From positions 54,542,868 to 54,606,867 of the forward strand of contig CM070603.1 in the NCBI GenBank assembly GCA_036346395.1: DNA of 64,000 nt, written 5' to 3'. Shown in pieces: positions 47,654 through 59,580 of this stretch (position 1 is its first letter; the number at the start of each line of letters is the position of its first letter). The position numbers and the translations under genes are program-made. Source of the DNA: Hsuehochloa calcarea (Eukaryota > Streptophyta > Magnoliopsida > Poales > Poaceae). The notes beneath the pieces are model-generated. The model had not been told where the DNA came from and did no database searches. It saw only the letters and a list, made by a program, of their open reading frames with translations.

Positions 47654-48414
47654 TACATACTTGTGCTTCTTGGATACAGAAGAATAGTGAGAAAAGGAAG
47701 AATAGTTTGCCATAGGTTTTTTCCCTCTTTCACAGATGAAAAAGGAGAGGTTGTTTACAGGCTTTGGTCAGACAACGCGAAATTGATGATGGGTACTAAC
47801 ATGGCAGGTTTTTTGAAGGCATATACGGAAAACACAAAATTCTTTTTTGGATTTCATTTTTGTTCTTTCTTTCGGCGAAGGTGGATGCTAGCAGTGAATC
47901 TGCTGCATACCATGTACAATAGAGAGTTGCTACAAATTTTCCACTATTTTATTAAGTTTTGATCATATAAATGTTCCTTGTGCATTTGATACACACTTCC
48001 TTTGTAATTGTAGAACGTGTAAGCTGAGTTACACGCTGATTTGAAAATATATGTTTTGTTTCATTTTTGTCGTGGAGAAAGATCTCTGCTATGAAGTTGT
48101 GTTATGGACACCTTTTGTGCTGTGAAGTGTGAACTGAATGTATGGTATATATATATACCTTGAGCTTTAGCTCGAACTGGATTTTGAGATTAAAAACTCG
48201 TGAGATGCGGAATGAGTGGGTAAGGTCGGCTTGTTGCTTGAGAGAAACTCTCCCCTTTCTCCCTCCTGCTGCCTGTGCGTTTGGCTATTCTTGGAGATTG
48301 CAAGTTTGGGCTCTACGGATCTCTCACGGTTTAAGCTACGAGAGATCCACCCCTGTTGTACTCTATGGATCAATTGCGTTTGATCTGTCTAGTTAGCAGG
48401 CCCTCAGTCCTGTT
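47654..48414. other. DUF506 3' UTR and short intergenic stretch
   Basis: Transcript end probably by about 48060. No other gene seen before the copia element at 48415. Confidence 0.5.
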
Positions 48415-48550
48415 TGTTAGAGATATATATGTTAGAGATATATGTGTTAGAGTAGAACTCTAGATATTATTTTGGTTTCCTTATCTGTAATCTCTGTGTA
48501 TATATACTGGCCTATTGGCCTCATATTGAATACAAGTCGCTATTTCAACA
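48415..48550 (+). repeat. 5' LTR, 136 bp
   Basis: TGTTAGAGATATAT...TATTTCAACA. It contains a TATATATACTGG segment and a duplicated GTTAGAGATATAT phrase near its start. Confidence 0.94.
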
Positions 48551-48562
48551 TGGTATTAGAGC
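48551..48562 (+). other. Primer-binding site of the short-LTR copia element
   Basis: TGGTATTAGAGC, immediately after the LTR, one base from the usual tRNA-Met site. Confidence 0.9.
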
Positions 48563-49130
48563 GTACCTAGGGTTCGCTTCACTTGTCGCCCCGCCGCCGC
48601 CGCTCTGACGGCATCACCTTCTTGTCGTCGCCCGACGACTCCGGCATCGCTTCTTGTCGTTGCCCGACTTCGCTGCCTCGGATCAACGCCGACGCCGACG
48701 CTCTTCCTTCGCCGCCGCGATCAGGGCTTCCGAGCTCCACGCCGCGGCCGCCTGGCCGACTCCCGCCTCGGTTCCCACGCCAGAATCGCGCCGGATTGCC
48801 GCCGCTCGGCCGCCGCCGGAACCGCCGCCTCAAGGCCGCGGTCGCCGCTCCCGGCCGCCGCCTCAAAGGCCGACGCCAAGGCCGCGACGCCATCGCTTGC
48901 CTCGTCGCCGCCGCCGCTTCGCCGCCGCCGCCGCCCGCTTGCGGTCGACGCCAAGGCGCGACGCCATCGCTTGCCTCCGCCGCCCACCCGCTTGCGATCG
49001 CTAACGCCGTCGCCGCCACCGCTTGCGGTCGCCGACGCCGCCGCCGCCCACCGCGCGATCGCCGCCGCCGCCGTTTCAGTTCTAGCAGGGATTAGGGTAA
49101 CCCTAATCCCTTGCGTGTGCGCGTGAGGAG
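48563..49130 (+). other. GC-rich leader / gag N-terminal region
   Basis: Very rich in CCG and GCC triplets, so all six frames are largely open and none can be chosen from composition. It sits between the primer-binding site and the recognisable gag. Confidence 0.5.
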
Positions 49131-50842
49131 GTGGGCCGACCTGTTTTAAACAGGCCGGTTGAGGATTACGCGAAAAAAAAGAAAAAAGAAAAGAAAAAAG
49201 AAAAAAAATGTTGGTCTAATCGCCGCGCCGTCCAGCGCCGCCTATTAGACTACGTTACCTTGGTCTCCGCGCCGTCCAGCGCCGCCTACCAATGGGTACT
49301 GTTTCTCTCTCGCTGCCCGGTGATCTTCGGCAGTGTTAACTACACCGACTTCTTATCTCACATGCGCATCCACATGCGTGGTCTTCGTCTCTGGGGCATC
49401 CTCTCTGGCGATGTCATTTGCCCGCCATGCCCTACTCCTCCGACGAAGCCTACGTCTGTTGCGCTTCCCCCGACAGCTGACAAGACTGCTATTGAGGCTG
49501 CTGGACTTGCTGATGAGAAGGCTGCCTCTGTCTACCAAGAGGCTCTGGATTTCTACATGGATCGCTTGACTACCTACACTCAGTGGTGCGGCGACGACGC
49601 TTGGGTCGCATTGTCTTCATCGCCGATGTCCACCTCGCCTCTCTTACGAGATTGTGGGATTTTCTTGGTGTCGGATGTGGAATCATCTTCGACGGCGCTC
49701 GAACCCTCCGAGATGCCCTCTACCGCCGATGGTTCGCCAGATCACTCTCTTGACAGGTGATGCTACTGTTGACGCCTTCTCGCTCGAGTTCGCAATCGGC
49801 GTCAATCGGACTCTCTTCGCCTTCTTTGCCGCTGCGTTCTGTTCGTCTTTGTCTGGTATGCGTCGACCTAGAGTTTCAGCGCGTCTACGAGTTCCTTACT
49901 CGCCTTCATCCTGAGTTCGAGCAGAGGCGTGCCCAGCTACTTGCACGTCACCCTCGTGTCACTCTTTTGGAGGACCTTACCGAGATACGTGCAGAGGAGA
50001 CTCGTCTGAGTGGTGCTGGTCTGATGCCACTCCCCTCCGTGCTCGCCGCCCGTACATCTGCTACACCGACTGCTTCACGCCTCAGTACACTGCCTCCTCC
50101 AGCGGCTACCACAGGTGGTGGTGGTCGCCCTCCATCTGGCGGTGGCCGTCCTCGCTGCTCCTACTGCGACAAGGTAGGCCACATTGAGTCCCAGTGCTAC
50201 AAGAAGCAGCAGCATATTTCACGCCGTTCTTCTCCTAGCACTGGCACCGGTACTTCTACATCGACGTCTGCATCGACTACTTCCGTGTTTTCTCTCACTG
50301 AGCAGGAGATAGCCAGACTTCGACGCCTGCTTGCCGCTTCAGGTTCTTCCTCGACAGGTTCTGCGACTGACTCTTCGGGCACTGAGAAACCACCTCCTAC
50401 ACAGTCAGGTACATCCCCGTGGATCCTAGATTCCGGAGCATCCTTCCAAATGACCTCTGATTCTTCCACTCTGTCTTTTGTTACACCTCTTGATTCCCCT
50501 GTCAGTGTACTTACTGCTGATGGTATCTCTCTTTCTGTCTCTGGTCGAGGACATCTTAGCAACTCATCTTTTCATGTTCCTTCTGTTGCTCATGTTCCTC
50601 GCCTAACCATGCAGCTTCTTTCTGCCGGACAGATTACTGACCTTGGTTATCGGGTCATTCTCGACTCTGACTCTTGTTGTGTTCAGGACCGCCACACGGG
50701 AGCTCTGGTTGGTTCTGGTCCTCGGCGCCTTGACTCACAGCGTCTCTGGGAGCTTGACTGGCTGCACCTTCCTTCCGCTGCCCCCGTCACCGTTAGTCTC
50801 TCCGTTTCGGCTACTCCGTCTACCGGCTCTTTCCAGCAGTGA
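49131..50842 (+). pseudogene. gag: Copia gag and protease
   Basis: The first part (about 49260-49740) reads a gag N-terminal domain with FLSHMRIHMRGLRLWGILSG and DEKAASVYQEALDFYMDRL. A frameshift at about 49750 leads to the next frame, with LEFQRVYEFLTRLHPEFEQ and LLARHP. The zinc knuckle C-x2-C-x4-H-x4-C (CSYCDKVGHIESQC) lies at about 50155-50196. The protease active site follows (PWILDSGASFQMTSD, about 50418-50462). The frame stops at 50842, before the pre-integrase part. Confidence 0.88.
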
Positions 50843-53491
50843 CATCACCGTCTTGGTCATCTGTGTGGATCTCGTCTGTCATCCTTAGTTCGTCGTGGTC
50901 TTCTGGGATGTGTCTCAGGTGACGTATCTTTAGATTATCAGGGCTGTAAGTTAGGCAAACAGATTCAGCTTCCTTATCCTCATAGTGAGTCTGTGTCTCA
51001 GCGTCCTTTTGATCTTGTTCATTCTGATGTTTGGGGTCCGGCTCCCTTCGTTTCGAAAGGGGGTCATCGATACTATATCATATTTATAGATGATTTTTCT
51101 CGACACACTTGGATATATTTCATGTCTTCTCGTAGTGAGGCCTTACCTATCTATAAACAGTTTACCACTATGGTTCGCACAAAGTTCTCCACTCCTATTC
51201 GTGTCTTTCGTGCTGACTCTGCTGGCGAGTACCTCTCTCATCACCTGCGCAGCTTCCTTGCTGAGTAGGGCACTCTCGCTCAGTTCTCTTGTCCTGGTGC
51301 TCATGCTCAGAATGGTGTTGCTGAACGCAAGCATCGTCACCTTCTTGAGTCGGCTCGTGCCCTGATGATTGCCGCCTCTATTCCACCTCACTTTTGGGCT
51401 GAGGCTGTTTCCACTACCACCTATCTCGTCAACATCCAGCCTTCTTCTGCTCTTCAGGGCGCAATCCCTGTTGAGCGTCTCTGTGGTCTCCTTCCTGACT
51501 ACTCTGCCCTTCGTCTGTTTGGCTGCGTTTGCTACGTTCTCCTCGCCCCTCGAGAACGCACCAAACTGACTGCTCAATCTGTTGAGTGTGTCTTTCTGGG
51601 ATACAGTGCCGAGCACAAGGGCTATCGGTGCTGGGATCCTGTTGGTCGACGGATGCGGATTTCTCGGGATGTGACTTTCGATGAGTCTCGTCCCTTCTAC
51701 CCACGTCCTGTCTCTCCTTCGGCTTCCTCTATGGAGTCTCTGTCTTTTTTGACTTTTTCAGATACACCTATCTCTGTCTTGCACTCGTCCACCCGTCCCA
51801 CTGAGTTTCCACATATTTCTCCTGTGGCTTCTCCGCCATTGTCGCCACCTGCTTCGTCTCCTGCAGCTCCTCAGGCTCCCCCACTACACTTGTCTACACT
51901 CGTCGACCTCGTATTGAGAATCTTCCAGATGAGCCCTCTTCTACTGATGATTCATCTTCTTCTGATGCTTCATCTTCCCCTGATGGGTCGTCTTCTCCTT
52001 GCTACGCTCTCCGTGATCGCCAGTCGATTCGCCCCCGCCTGTTTGCCTTTCTTGGGCGTAGCTACTCGTGAGCTCGCCTCCTCCGGGATCTTGTTACTCA
52101 TCCCGAGTGGCGACATGCCATGGCCGAGAGATTGCCGCCTCGAGCGCGTCTTGGTACTTGGGATCTTGTTCCTTTTCCATCTCACTCTCGTCCCATCACA
52201 TGTAAGTGGGTCTATAAGATCAAGACTCGCTCTGATGGCTCTCTTGAGCACTATAAGGCGCGTCTTGTTGCTCGTGGCTTCCAGCAGGAGTATGGTCGTG
52301 ACTACGACGAGACGTTTGCTCCTGTGGCCCACATGACAACTGTCCGCACTCTTCTTTCGGTGGCGTCTATTCGCCACTGGTCTGTCTCTCAGCTTGATGT
52401 CAAGAATGCCTTTCTTAATGGCGAGTTGCGTGAGGTCTACATGCATCCGCCACCGGTATTCGGTCCCCGAGGGCATGGTCATCGCCGCCGTCGCTCTCTC
52501 TATGGCCTTAAGCAAGCCCTCGTGCTTGGTTTGAGCGCTTCTCCTCTGTGATCACTGCTGCTGGCTTTTCAGCGAGTGATCATGATCCTGCGCTATTTGT
52601 CCACACTTCGTCTCGTGGTCGGACTCTTCTTCTTCTGTATGTTGATGATATGATCATTACCGGAGATGACTCTGAGTACATTGCCTTTGTCAAGGCTCGT
52701 CTTAGTGAGCAGTTCCTTATGTCGGACCTTGGTTCTCTTCGTTACTTCCTTGGGATTGAGGTTACTTCCACTCCAGATGGTTTCTGTATGTCCCAAGAGA
52801 AGTATATTCAGGATCTTCTTGATCACACCTCCCTCATTGATCAGCGTACTGTTGAGACTCCCATGGAGCTCAATGTTCACCTCCGACCCTCTGATGGTGA
52901 GCCTCTTTCTGATCCGACTTGCTATCGTCATCTTGTTGGGAGTCTTGTCTATCTTGTTGTTACTCGTCCGGATATCACTTATCCAGTACACATTCTGAGT
53001 CAGTTCGTTTCTGCTCCCACTCAGGTCCACTACAACCACCTTCTTCGAGTTCTGCGATACCTTCGTGGGACTATCTCTCGCCGTCTCTTCTTTCCACGCT
53101 CCAGCTCGTTCTGACTTCAGCTTATTCGGATGCTACTTGGGCGAGCGATCCCTCTGATCGTCGGTCTATCTCTGCTTACTGTGTTTTTCTTGGTGGTTCG
53201 CTTATTGCCTGGAAGACGAAGAAACAGACTGCAGTGTCCCGTTCGAGTGCAAAAGCTGAGTTGCGAGCTATGGCTCTTTTGTCAGCAGAGATTACTTGGC
53301 TACGGTGGTTACTTGAGGATTTTGGTGTTTCTGTTACTACACCGACTTCCCTCTTGACAGACAGTACATGTGCTATCAGTATTGCACGTGATCCTGTGAA
53401 GCATGAGCTCACTAAGCATATTGGTGTTGATGCTTCCTTCATGAGGTCTTGTGTGCATGATCAGGTGATCGCTCTTCAGTATGTGCCTTGA
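50843..53491 (+). pseudogene. pol: Copia integrase, reverse transcriptase and RNase H (broken)
   Basis: Integrase core from about 50993: FDLVHSDVWGPAP, YYIIFIDDFSRHTWIY, then an in-frame TAG at 51266 just before the conserved HAQNGVAERKHRHL. The frame resumes to FLGYSAEHKGYRCWDP (about 51650). RT follows from 52120 with CKWVYKIKTRSDGS, RLVARGFQQ, LDVKNAFLNGEL, a frameshift near 52510, and the catalytic LLLLYVDDMIITG (about 52630). RNase H lies in another frame to 53491 (AYSDATWASDPSDRRS, KHIGVD). At least four lesions; not functional. Confidence 0.9.
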
Positions 53492-53586
53492 GCTTCAGAT
53501 AGCGGATTTCTTCACGAAGGCCCAGACTAGAGCACAGCACGGTTTCTACCTTTCCAAACTCAGTGTTGTTAATCCACCATGAGTTT

Positions 53587-53594
53587 GAGGGGGG
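53587..53594 (+). other. Polypurine tract of the short-LTR copia element
   Basis: GAGGGGGG directly before the 3' LTR. Confidence 0.85.
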
Positions 53595-53732
53595 TGTTAG
53601 AAATATATATGTTAGAGATATATGTGTTAGAGTAGGACTCTAGATATTATTTTGGTTTCCTTATCTGTAATCTCCCTGTGTATATATACTGGCCCATTGG
53701 CCTCATATTGAATACAAATCGCTATTCCAACA
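53595..53732 (+). repeat. 3' LTR, 138 bp
   Basis: TGTTAGAAATATAT...TATTCCAACA; two extra C residues compared with the 5' LTR and five substitutions. Confidence 0.94.
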
Positions 53733-53737
53733 CTGTT

Positions 53738-54623
53738 TATATATTGCATCCCATCCCAGCATACATAATCATCACTATCATAATAGATTGGGGTGCAGCG
53801 AGGCTATCCACGTCGCCCTAGTATTTTTTTTGGGCCGTCAGATGCTGCTCCTCTTGCCCGACGGGTTCGGTGTTGCGCTCTAACACGCTGTCTCCGCTTC
53901 GTCGTGCGTTGCTTTGGCCTTGCCACGTGTTCTCGTGCGTGTCCACACCCGGCTTCCTTCGTTGGATAGCAGAAGAAGGTCTCTGAACGCGTATGCCTTC
54001 GTCTTGCTTCCTTCGGTCTTCTCCCTCCTGCTTCTTCGCCGCCGTCCTCCCCCACGCCACCTTCCCCCCTCCTTCCTTCCTTAGGTAACCGACTCGGATG
54101 CTAGCATTTCCAAATGTAGGAGGATTTGTGAGACTCCTTCTATACAATGGTTTTTGGTGGCAATGTGTAGATTTGCATTGATTTAAGAGAGAACAAAAAC
54201 TATGTCTTGCCTTTTGTGAAGTTGAAATAGTTGTTTTTGTATGCACACCATGATCTTATTGTTTACTATATATTGGATGACAACATATGTACAATTGATT
54301 AATCGTTCACAAAATTCACTACACAAATACAGTTGTAGTAGAGTTCTTATGTGAGAAATGTTCCCTCTACATATTTGTGTTTTAGGCTTTTACGCTGCAA
54401 CTAGCCATTCTGATTTCATAAGAAGAATACGTTATACATGCTATCATTCATTTTCAAAACTCTCAAGTCTTTTAGACTTAAAACTCGCTCTTTACTATAG
54501 TCCCTTTTATGTGATATTACAAACATCGTTGATGTTTTCTTGACTCTTCACATTTCACATTTTTGTAGGGACTCGCACTGTGTATGAAGTGCACAAAAGA
54601 CTTGAAGGCCCCATTGTTTTTTA
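53738..54623. other. Intergenic stretch
   Basis: No gene. GC-rich at 53790-54070, where GGGCCGTCAGATGCTGC is a phrase common in rice Mutator-like repeats (weak hint), then AT-rich. Confidence 0.35.
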
Positions 54624-55131
54624 GATGCTGGAGAAAGCTTTGCAACTTACAATTTCTGAGGAAAAGGCCCCAGAGGAACGAATCATAAAGCTTTTGATTG
54701 CACAGATGCACACATCATAAAGCTTTTGATTGCACAGATGCATGTTGTCAAGGTAACAATTGACATACAAGTTCTGATTCCATGGTGGCTTTATGATTTC
54801 TAAATGAAAGTTTTGACATGCAGGATCAGTTGGATGTTGCATCAGAGAAACTGCAAGATTTTATCAATGAGGATCCTCGAGATTTTCAGGCTCATCTTTG
54901 TCAGGTATTCTTGAGTCTTGAGTTGTTTTCAAGTCCCTTTTATTCTGGTCCAGATTGTGAACTCTCTGTCTACGGTGTTCCTTTTTGCATGGCATTGTTT
55001 ATGCACTTTTACACCAAAAAAAAGGAAGCAGACAATCAATTCGATACATATAGAAGCATTGTGCCGGATGAATTACCAGATAAGAGTTTTATTGATGATG
55101 TTATGCTGGTCGTCGTGATTTTGAAAGGTTG
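54624..55131 (+). pseudogene. SG1: SLOW GREEN 1-like TPR protein, 3' fragment
   Basis: SG1 is a chloroplast TPR protein needed for early plastid development. Only C-terminal pieces are here: 54624-54752 (MLEKALQLTISEEKAPEER then KLLIAQMHVVK), 54824-54904 (DQLDVASEKLQDFINEDP and FQAHLCQ) and about 55013-55131 (KKKEADNQFDTYRSIVPDE then PDKSFIDDVML). The breaks carry GT/AG signals, so introns are kept and it is not a retrocopy. A 29-bp duplication (54682-54710 and 54714-54742, period 32) brings in a stop. The expected block between CQ and KKKEAD is degenerate, and the 5' half of the gene is missing. Family identification is from memory of the SG1 C-terminus. Confidence 0.7.
54682..54742. repeat. 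29-bp tandem duplication, 32-bp period
   Basis: ATCATAAAGCTTTTGATTGC... is present twice, exactly, separated by CAC. The 32-bp period is not a multiple of three, so it shifts the reading frame of the TPR gene fragment. Confidence 0.95.
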
Positions 55132-55384
55132 ATTTTTTTTACTTCTCTGTTATTCTGTCTCATAGTATAGTAAGCCCTTGAAAGATTTTAAAAGTGCACT
55201 GCAAAATTTTGTTTCGTTTATATAGACATTGTAAGAGAGTGTCGAGTCGTCGTTATTTTGAAAGGTTGAATATTTTTTTAACTTTTCTGTTATCCTGTCT
55301 CATAGCATAGTAAGCCATGGAAGTATTTAAAAAGCGCACTGCAAAATATTTTGTCATTCATATAGACATTGGAAGAGAGTGTTG
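55109..55384. repeat. Tandem duplication, 137-bp period
   Basis: 55109-55245 and 55246-55384 are diverged copies, each starting GTCGTCGT(G/T)ATTTTGAAAGG and ending GAGAGTGT(C/T)GA. They include the last codons of the TPR gene fragment and its following intron. Confidence 0.88.
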
Positions 55385-55662
55385 ATGGAGGGCAAGGAAC
55401 AATATCTTACCAGGTTTTCCTCCAGATAAAACTGCACTTTCTGTCGGTTCCACGCCATAGATCTTTAAGACAAAATTAGTACCATAACTAAGTCACCGTT
55501 GCACATTCATGAAACCATAAAACCATGCAACCCATGTACATTAGTAAAGTCAGGCAACATTGATCCGAGGATTATGCTCCTTGAGGCAAGACAAAGAACA
55601 TGACTTAAAACAATTAGGCTTTTCCAACCAAGGAAAATCAGATATTAGCATCAGATGAGCTA
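55385..55662. other. Short unassigned stretch
   Basis: No gene or repeat recognised between the TPR gene fragment and the long LTR relic. Confidence 0.35.
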
Positions 55663-58029
55663 TTGCCCACCGCGCTCTGCTGCGCTGCCGCGTCTCGGTC
55701 GCCCCGCTCTGCCGCGTTGACCCGCCTCCTCCTCGCTGCGCCCCTCTCCCAGCGCCCATGCCCTGCCGCGCCCATGCCCTGTAGCTCCGCCGCCCGATTT
55801 CTCCCCCTCTCCCCGGGCTATTTAAGCGACGCACGCGGCTGGCAAGTGGGGCCCACTTGCCAGTGCGGCGCGGTCCGCGCGCCCGTGCGTGGACCCGGTC
55901 CACGCACTGTGCTGTGGACCGGAGGCCACGTGTCGGCGCGAGGATTTTCCAGGTTTTCGGATTTTCTGTTTAACTGAAAAATCGTTTTAAAGTTTAAAAA
56001 TTCATATCTTTTTCATTATAACTCCGAAAAATACAAAACTTGTGCCCAAAAATTTGTAATTTCAAAACCTTTATTATGGTACTGGTTTGATTTATATTTG
56101 AATTCCTTTATTGTGGATGTTGTATTTATTTGCTTTGTTGCTTGTCTTTTCTTTCCGGTGCGATCGTCCGAGTAGAGTACGAAGAAGCCGGTGACCCCAA
56201 CTTCGACCACGCTCAAGGATACCTAGATTCTTCAACCTTTGACCCAGGCGAGTCAATACTTTGATCATATTGATCCTACGTTTTATGCAAAATTATGTTC
56301 TTTTAAAATAGCAAATTGCATGCTTTAATTTTTATACAAATGTATGTCAAATGGTCTTAAGGTAGCTAAATGCCAGCTTGATTATTAAGTAATTATTATA
56401 CCTTGCCCTTGATAATTGAATTCCTGATCCTTGTCACCCTAGTAATTATATGGTAGCTTACTAGTTATAGTCTGTACTCAAGTGCCATGCTAGCCTTACT
56501 TGAGTACCAGGGTGTTAATCACCCCAATCATCATCCTTTTAGCATAAAGATTATTTTGGGCAGTCATTGGGGTAGATGACTGAAGTGGTTAAGTTAATTT
56601 ATTTTATACTTCTCCAAAACCCTAAAACTTGCTATTACCACATCTGAGCGGATGGTAAGAGTGGTGGGTGCCGTCGTGCACGAGAGTGGTTGGTATGTGG
56701 TATGAATCGCCCGGATGGATTAAGGACTTAATCTTGTCATGACCTCCCGTGTAAAATAAGTACAACCACAAGTCTGCAAAGTGCAACTTGGCTTAGTAAA
56801 ATTATCAAACTCTGAATGTCGTCTCGCATGGTGGGAGAGAGGGATTGTGCAAGTGGCAGGATGCGTTCCGGCTTGAAAGGGACACCGAGGAAAGGTGAAG
56901 TTTGCCAGTCGCTGAGGGGTAGGTTGACTCCGCATTCAACTACTCCAGTCGCTGATGTGAATATCCCGCACAACGTATGGGCGTAACCCTATATGGGTGA
57001 GATGACGGAAGGGGCAAGATAGTTCGAAAAGTTACTGTGACGATCGCTCAACTACATGACTACGAAATCATGTAGGGTAACGAGTAGGATTGTCTCTTGT
57101 GGGTACAGTGTACCAACTCTGCAAAGTCAAAAACTGTTTAAACAGCCGTGCCTACGGTCATAGGCGGACATGGGAACTTAACTTGAGATAGTTCTATTTC
57201 AAAAATCTTGGTGGGTGGAATGACAAACCAGGTCGGCTCATCTAGCCTGAGGTTTGGTATTTTCCCTGGATTGTCGTATCCAGTGTGGTAAATGTTTGGA
57301 GGTAGCTCCAATTAAAGTAAGCATTTGTAGAGTCTCCTATGGAGGGAACCTCTACTGTTATTTAATATTGTAATTAGCTTTCCTAATAAAATGCAATTTG
57401 TTTAAAATGCTAAGTCATAGGAGTTTGTAATTATGATATTTACAAATACCACTGTGCGCAAATAAAAGAACACGAGTCATCCTTGTTTAGCCTTGCATGT
57501 ATATTATTGCATCTGTTGTGTTGGCTCGCGAGCACGGTTGTTGTGCTCACTCTCGCTCTTTCCCCAAACCCTAGAAGCCTCCGAGCAGGATGATTACGCC
57601 TACTATGAGGAGCAAGGACTCGATGGTCAAGACCAGGACGAGGAATAGTTAGTTGCGTAGGCTAAGGCTCGCTACAGTTTAGATGGCTCCGCTGGCACAT
57701 GTGTATAGCCAATATTCCCCAAGTCCTTGGTTAATATCGGTAGTACACAAGGTGCCGCAGTCGCTTGCCTGCGGGGAGTCGTGTTGCCCATTTTGCTTCT
57801 GCGCTTGTTTCTTTGTGTTATGTAATGAACTTATTTGGCCTGATCGGCCCTCTTTTGTAAACTCGACCCGACGTGGTCTATTTAACTCTGAGGTTGTAAT
57901 ATTAGGACTGGTTTGGTCTGCGATGTATGAAATGAATCATCAATGTGTACTGTGAGCGCTACCTACTGATCCAGGAAGTAGCGCGGTGATTTCACAGAGG
58001 ATTCTGGATTAGAAAATCCGGGTCCGACA
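55663..58029 (-). repeat. Long gypsy-type LTR relic
   Basis: Read on the minus strand it begins TGTCGGACCCGGATTT at 58029, the same start as the relic at 15036, and runs for about 2.4 kb. A TTAAATAGCCCGGG promoter-like motif lies near 55820. A coding-looking stretch on the plus strand, EAGDPNFDHAQGYLDSST (about 56185-56240), and the block around 57040-57190 are ones I associate with long LTRs of grass gypsy elements (RIRE3/RIRE8 type, from memory). No internal retrotransposon genes flank it, so a solo LTR is likely. The low-coordinate end is a guess and no target duplication was found. Confidence 0.55.
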
Positions 58030-59580
58030 TGTTGCTACGTAGATGTGCATTAGCTATCTGACATGATGTGCTTGATCTGTTTTCACATATCGCAGACTGA
58101 ACACTAGGAGGGCAAGCACAATGTCGCGGAGAGTCCGGGGGGGGAGCAGGAGAGATCGGATTGTACTGTTTGCACAAATAAGCAGCATAATTTGGATGGT
58201 GATGTCGGTTAGGATGGGCAGGGTTCTTACGATGAGCCAGTCATATTTATGTGCTTACTATTTACTTGAATTCATGTAGAGGACCTCATTGCACATGTAT
58301 ATGTTTATTACTGTGGATATGTAGATGTTTTATTATTGTATGTTTAGTTAAACTCAAGTCATATTTATTGAAAAGATGTCTTTGATATGTAGATGTTTCT
58401 AGTTTTGCTCCAAGCCCAAGCCCAGAGAGAGAGAGAGAGAGAGAGTCGGCTTGTCTACGTCTAAGGTTCCGACAGATTTTCTTCGGGGGAAACAGAACTA
58501 GAAGTCTAGAACACTGTATGATTTTCTTTAGGAACGCACATGAACTAGCTTATGCGTCATATTCATTAAAAAAAAAGAAGAAAAAGTAGGAGCAGAGAAC
58601 AAAAGCTCAGAGGGAAAGGAACGTTGTTAGGGCATATACAATAGTATAGACAGCTGTTGTCTATAGCAAATCTCTATATCATCTGTAGACAGCTCATACA
58701 ATGAATTGTCTTTTCACTTGTATTATAGATAACACAGTCTTTTAATGCTTTCATAGATCAAAGATATTTTTTTATCGGTTCTGATGATACAGTCGGCTAT
58801 AGAATTATAGATAATTTTTTTTAATTATTATTTTTATCTATATTAGTTTAAATTCTAAGACAACTTATGTAACCTCGGTAATCTCGCATTGCGCTATGAA
58901 TCATTCCACGCCATCCCATGATTAATTAAGGACGTGAGAATTGTGGTGTGAAGCAGCAGCACTCACTGGTAGGAGAGTGGGACTTGCAGCGTCCCCTCGT
59001 GAGTCGTGACTGAGGCCGAGGCTGGATGAAAACGCAACGCAAGCAAATCGCCACCGATTCCTCGCTCCGACTCCGAGCGAGCCGTACCCATACCCACTCA
59101 CTCATCGCCACCGCCGGCCACTTGCAGTTTCAGAGTCGCAAGGGAGATCGACGCACAAGCCGTACCACCAAAGGTAAAAGGATTGATTATTAAGGGGCCC
59201 CGATCCCCAATCCCCTACCCCAACCCAACCCAATCCCCCTCCCCTATCATTGAATCTACTAACGCATCTCCCCTTTCTTTTCCCCCGATCTTTCTCTCAT
59301 TCACGCATGTAATCTTCTTTTCGCCTTCAATTCTTCTACCAAATCGGCTCATTCATCGATTCGTCCCTCCTAGCGATCCAATCGACAGAGATGCTTCTTG
59401 TTGGGTTCGCAGGAGGATGCGCGTGCGGCAGAGCTGTCCGTCCAATCCAGTGATCCACTGACTGGCTGCAAGAACCGAACAACCCAGCGGCAGCTCCCTA
59501 TACTACTCTTGCTAGGTCTCCTACGCACGCACGCACGCACGCGTGGATCTTGCTTGGACCAAGGAGGAAGGACACCGCAC
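58030..59580. other. Intergenic region and TGD2 5' flank
   Basis: No gene. It contains a GA microsatellite (58424-58445) and a MITE-like AT-rich block (about 58629-58870) starting GGGCATATACAATAG with short internal inverted repeats. The pyrimidine-rich stretch 59200-59580 with an ACGC repeat (59523-59541) is probably the TGD2 promoter and leader. No clear TATA box. Confidence 0.45.
58424..58445. repeat. (AG)n microsatellite
   Basis: Eleven AG units. Confidence 0.95.

Larger units (their letters stand above)
48415..53732 (+). mobile_element. Ty1/copia retrotransposon with very short LTRs
   Basis: A full unit of 5318 bp. LTRs are 136 and 138 bp (48415-48550 and 53595-53732), flanked by the exact 5-bp duplication CTGTT (48410-48414 and 53733-53737). 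The primer-binding site TGGTATTAGAGC follows the left LTR and a polypurine tract precedes the right one. The internal order gag, protease, integrase, RT, RNase H is the copia order. I count five substitutions and one 2-nt indel between the LTRs, a moderately young insertion. The coding region carries stops and frameshifts, so this copy cannot encode all its proteins. Confidence 0.95.

Noticed and set aside
48579..49095. Long frames on both strands in the CCG-rich stretch
   Set aside because: GC-rich triplet repeats keep all frames open; they belong to the copia leader.
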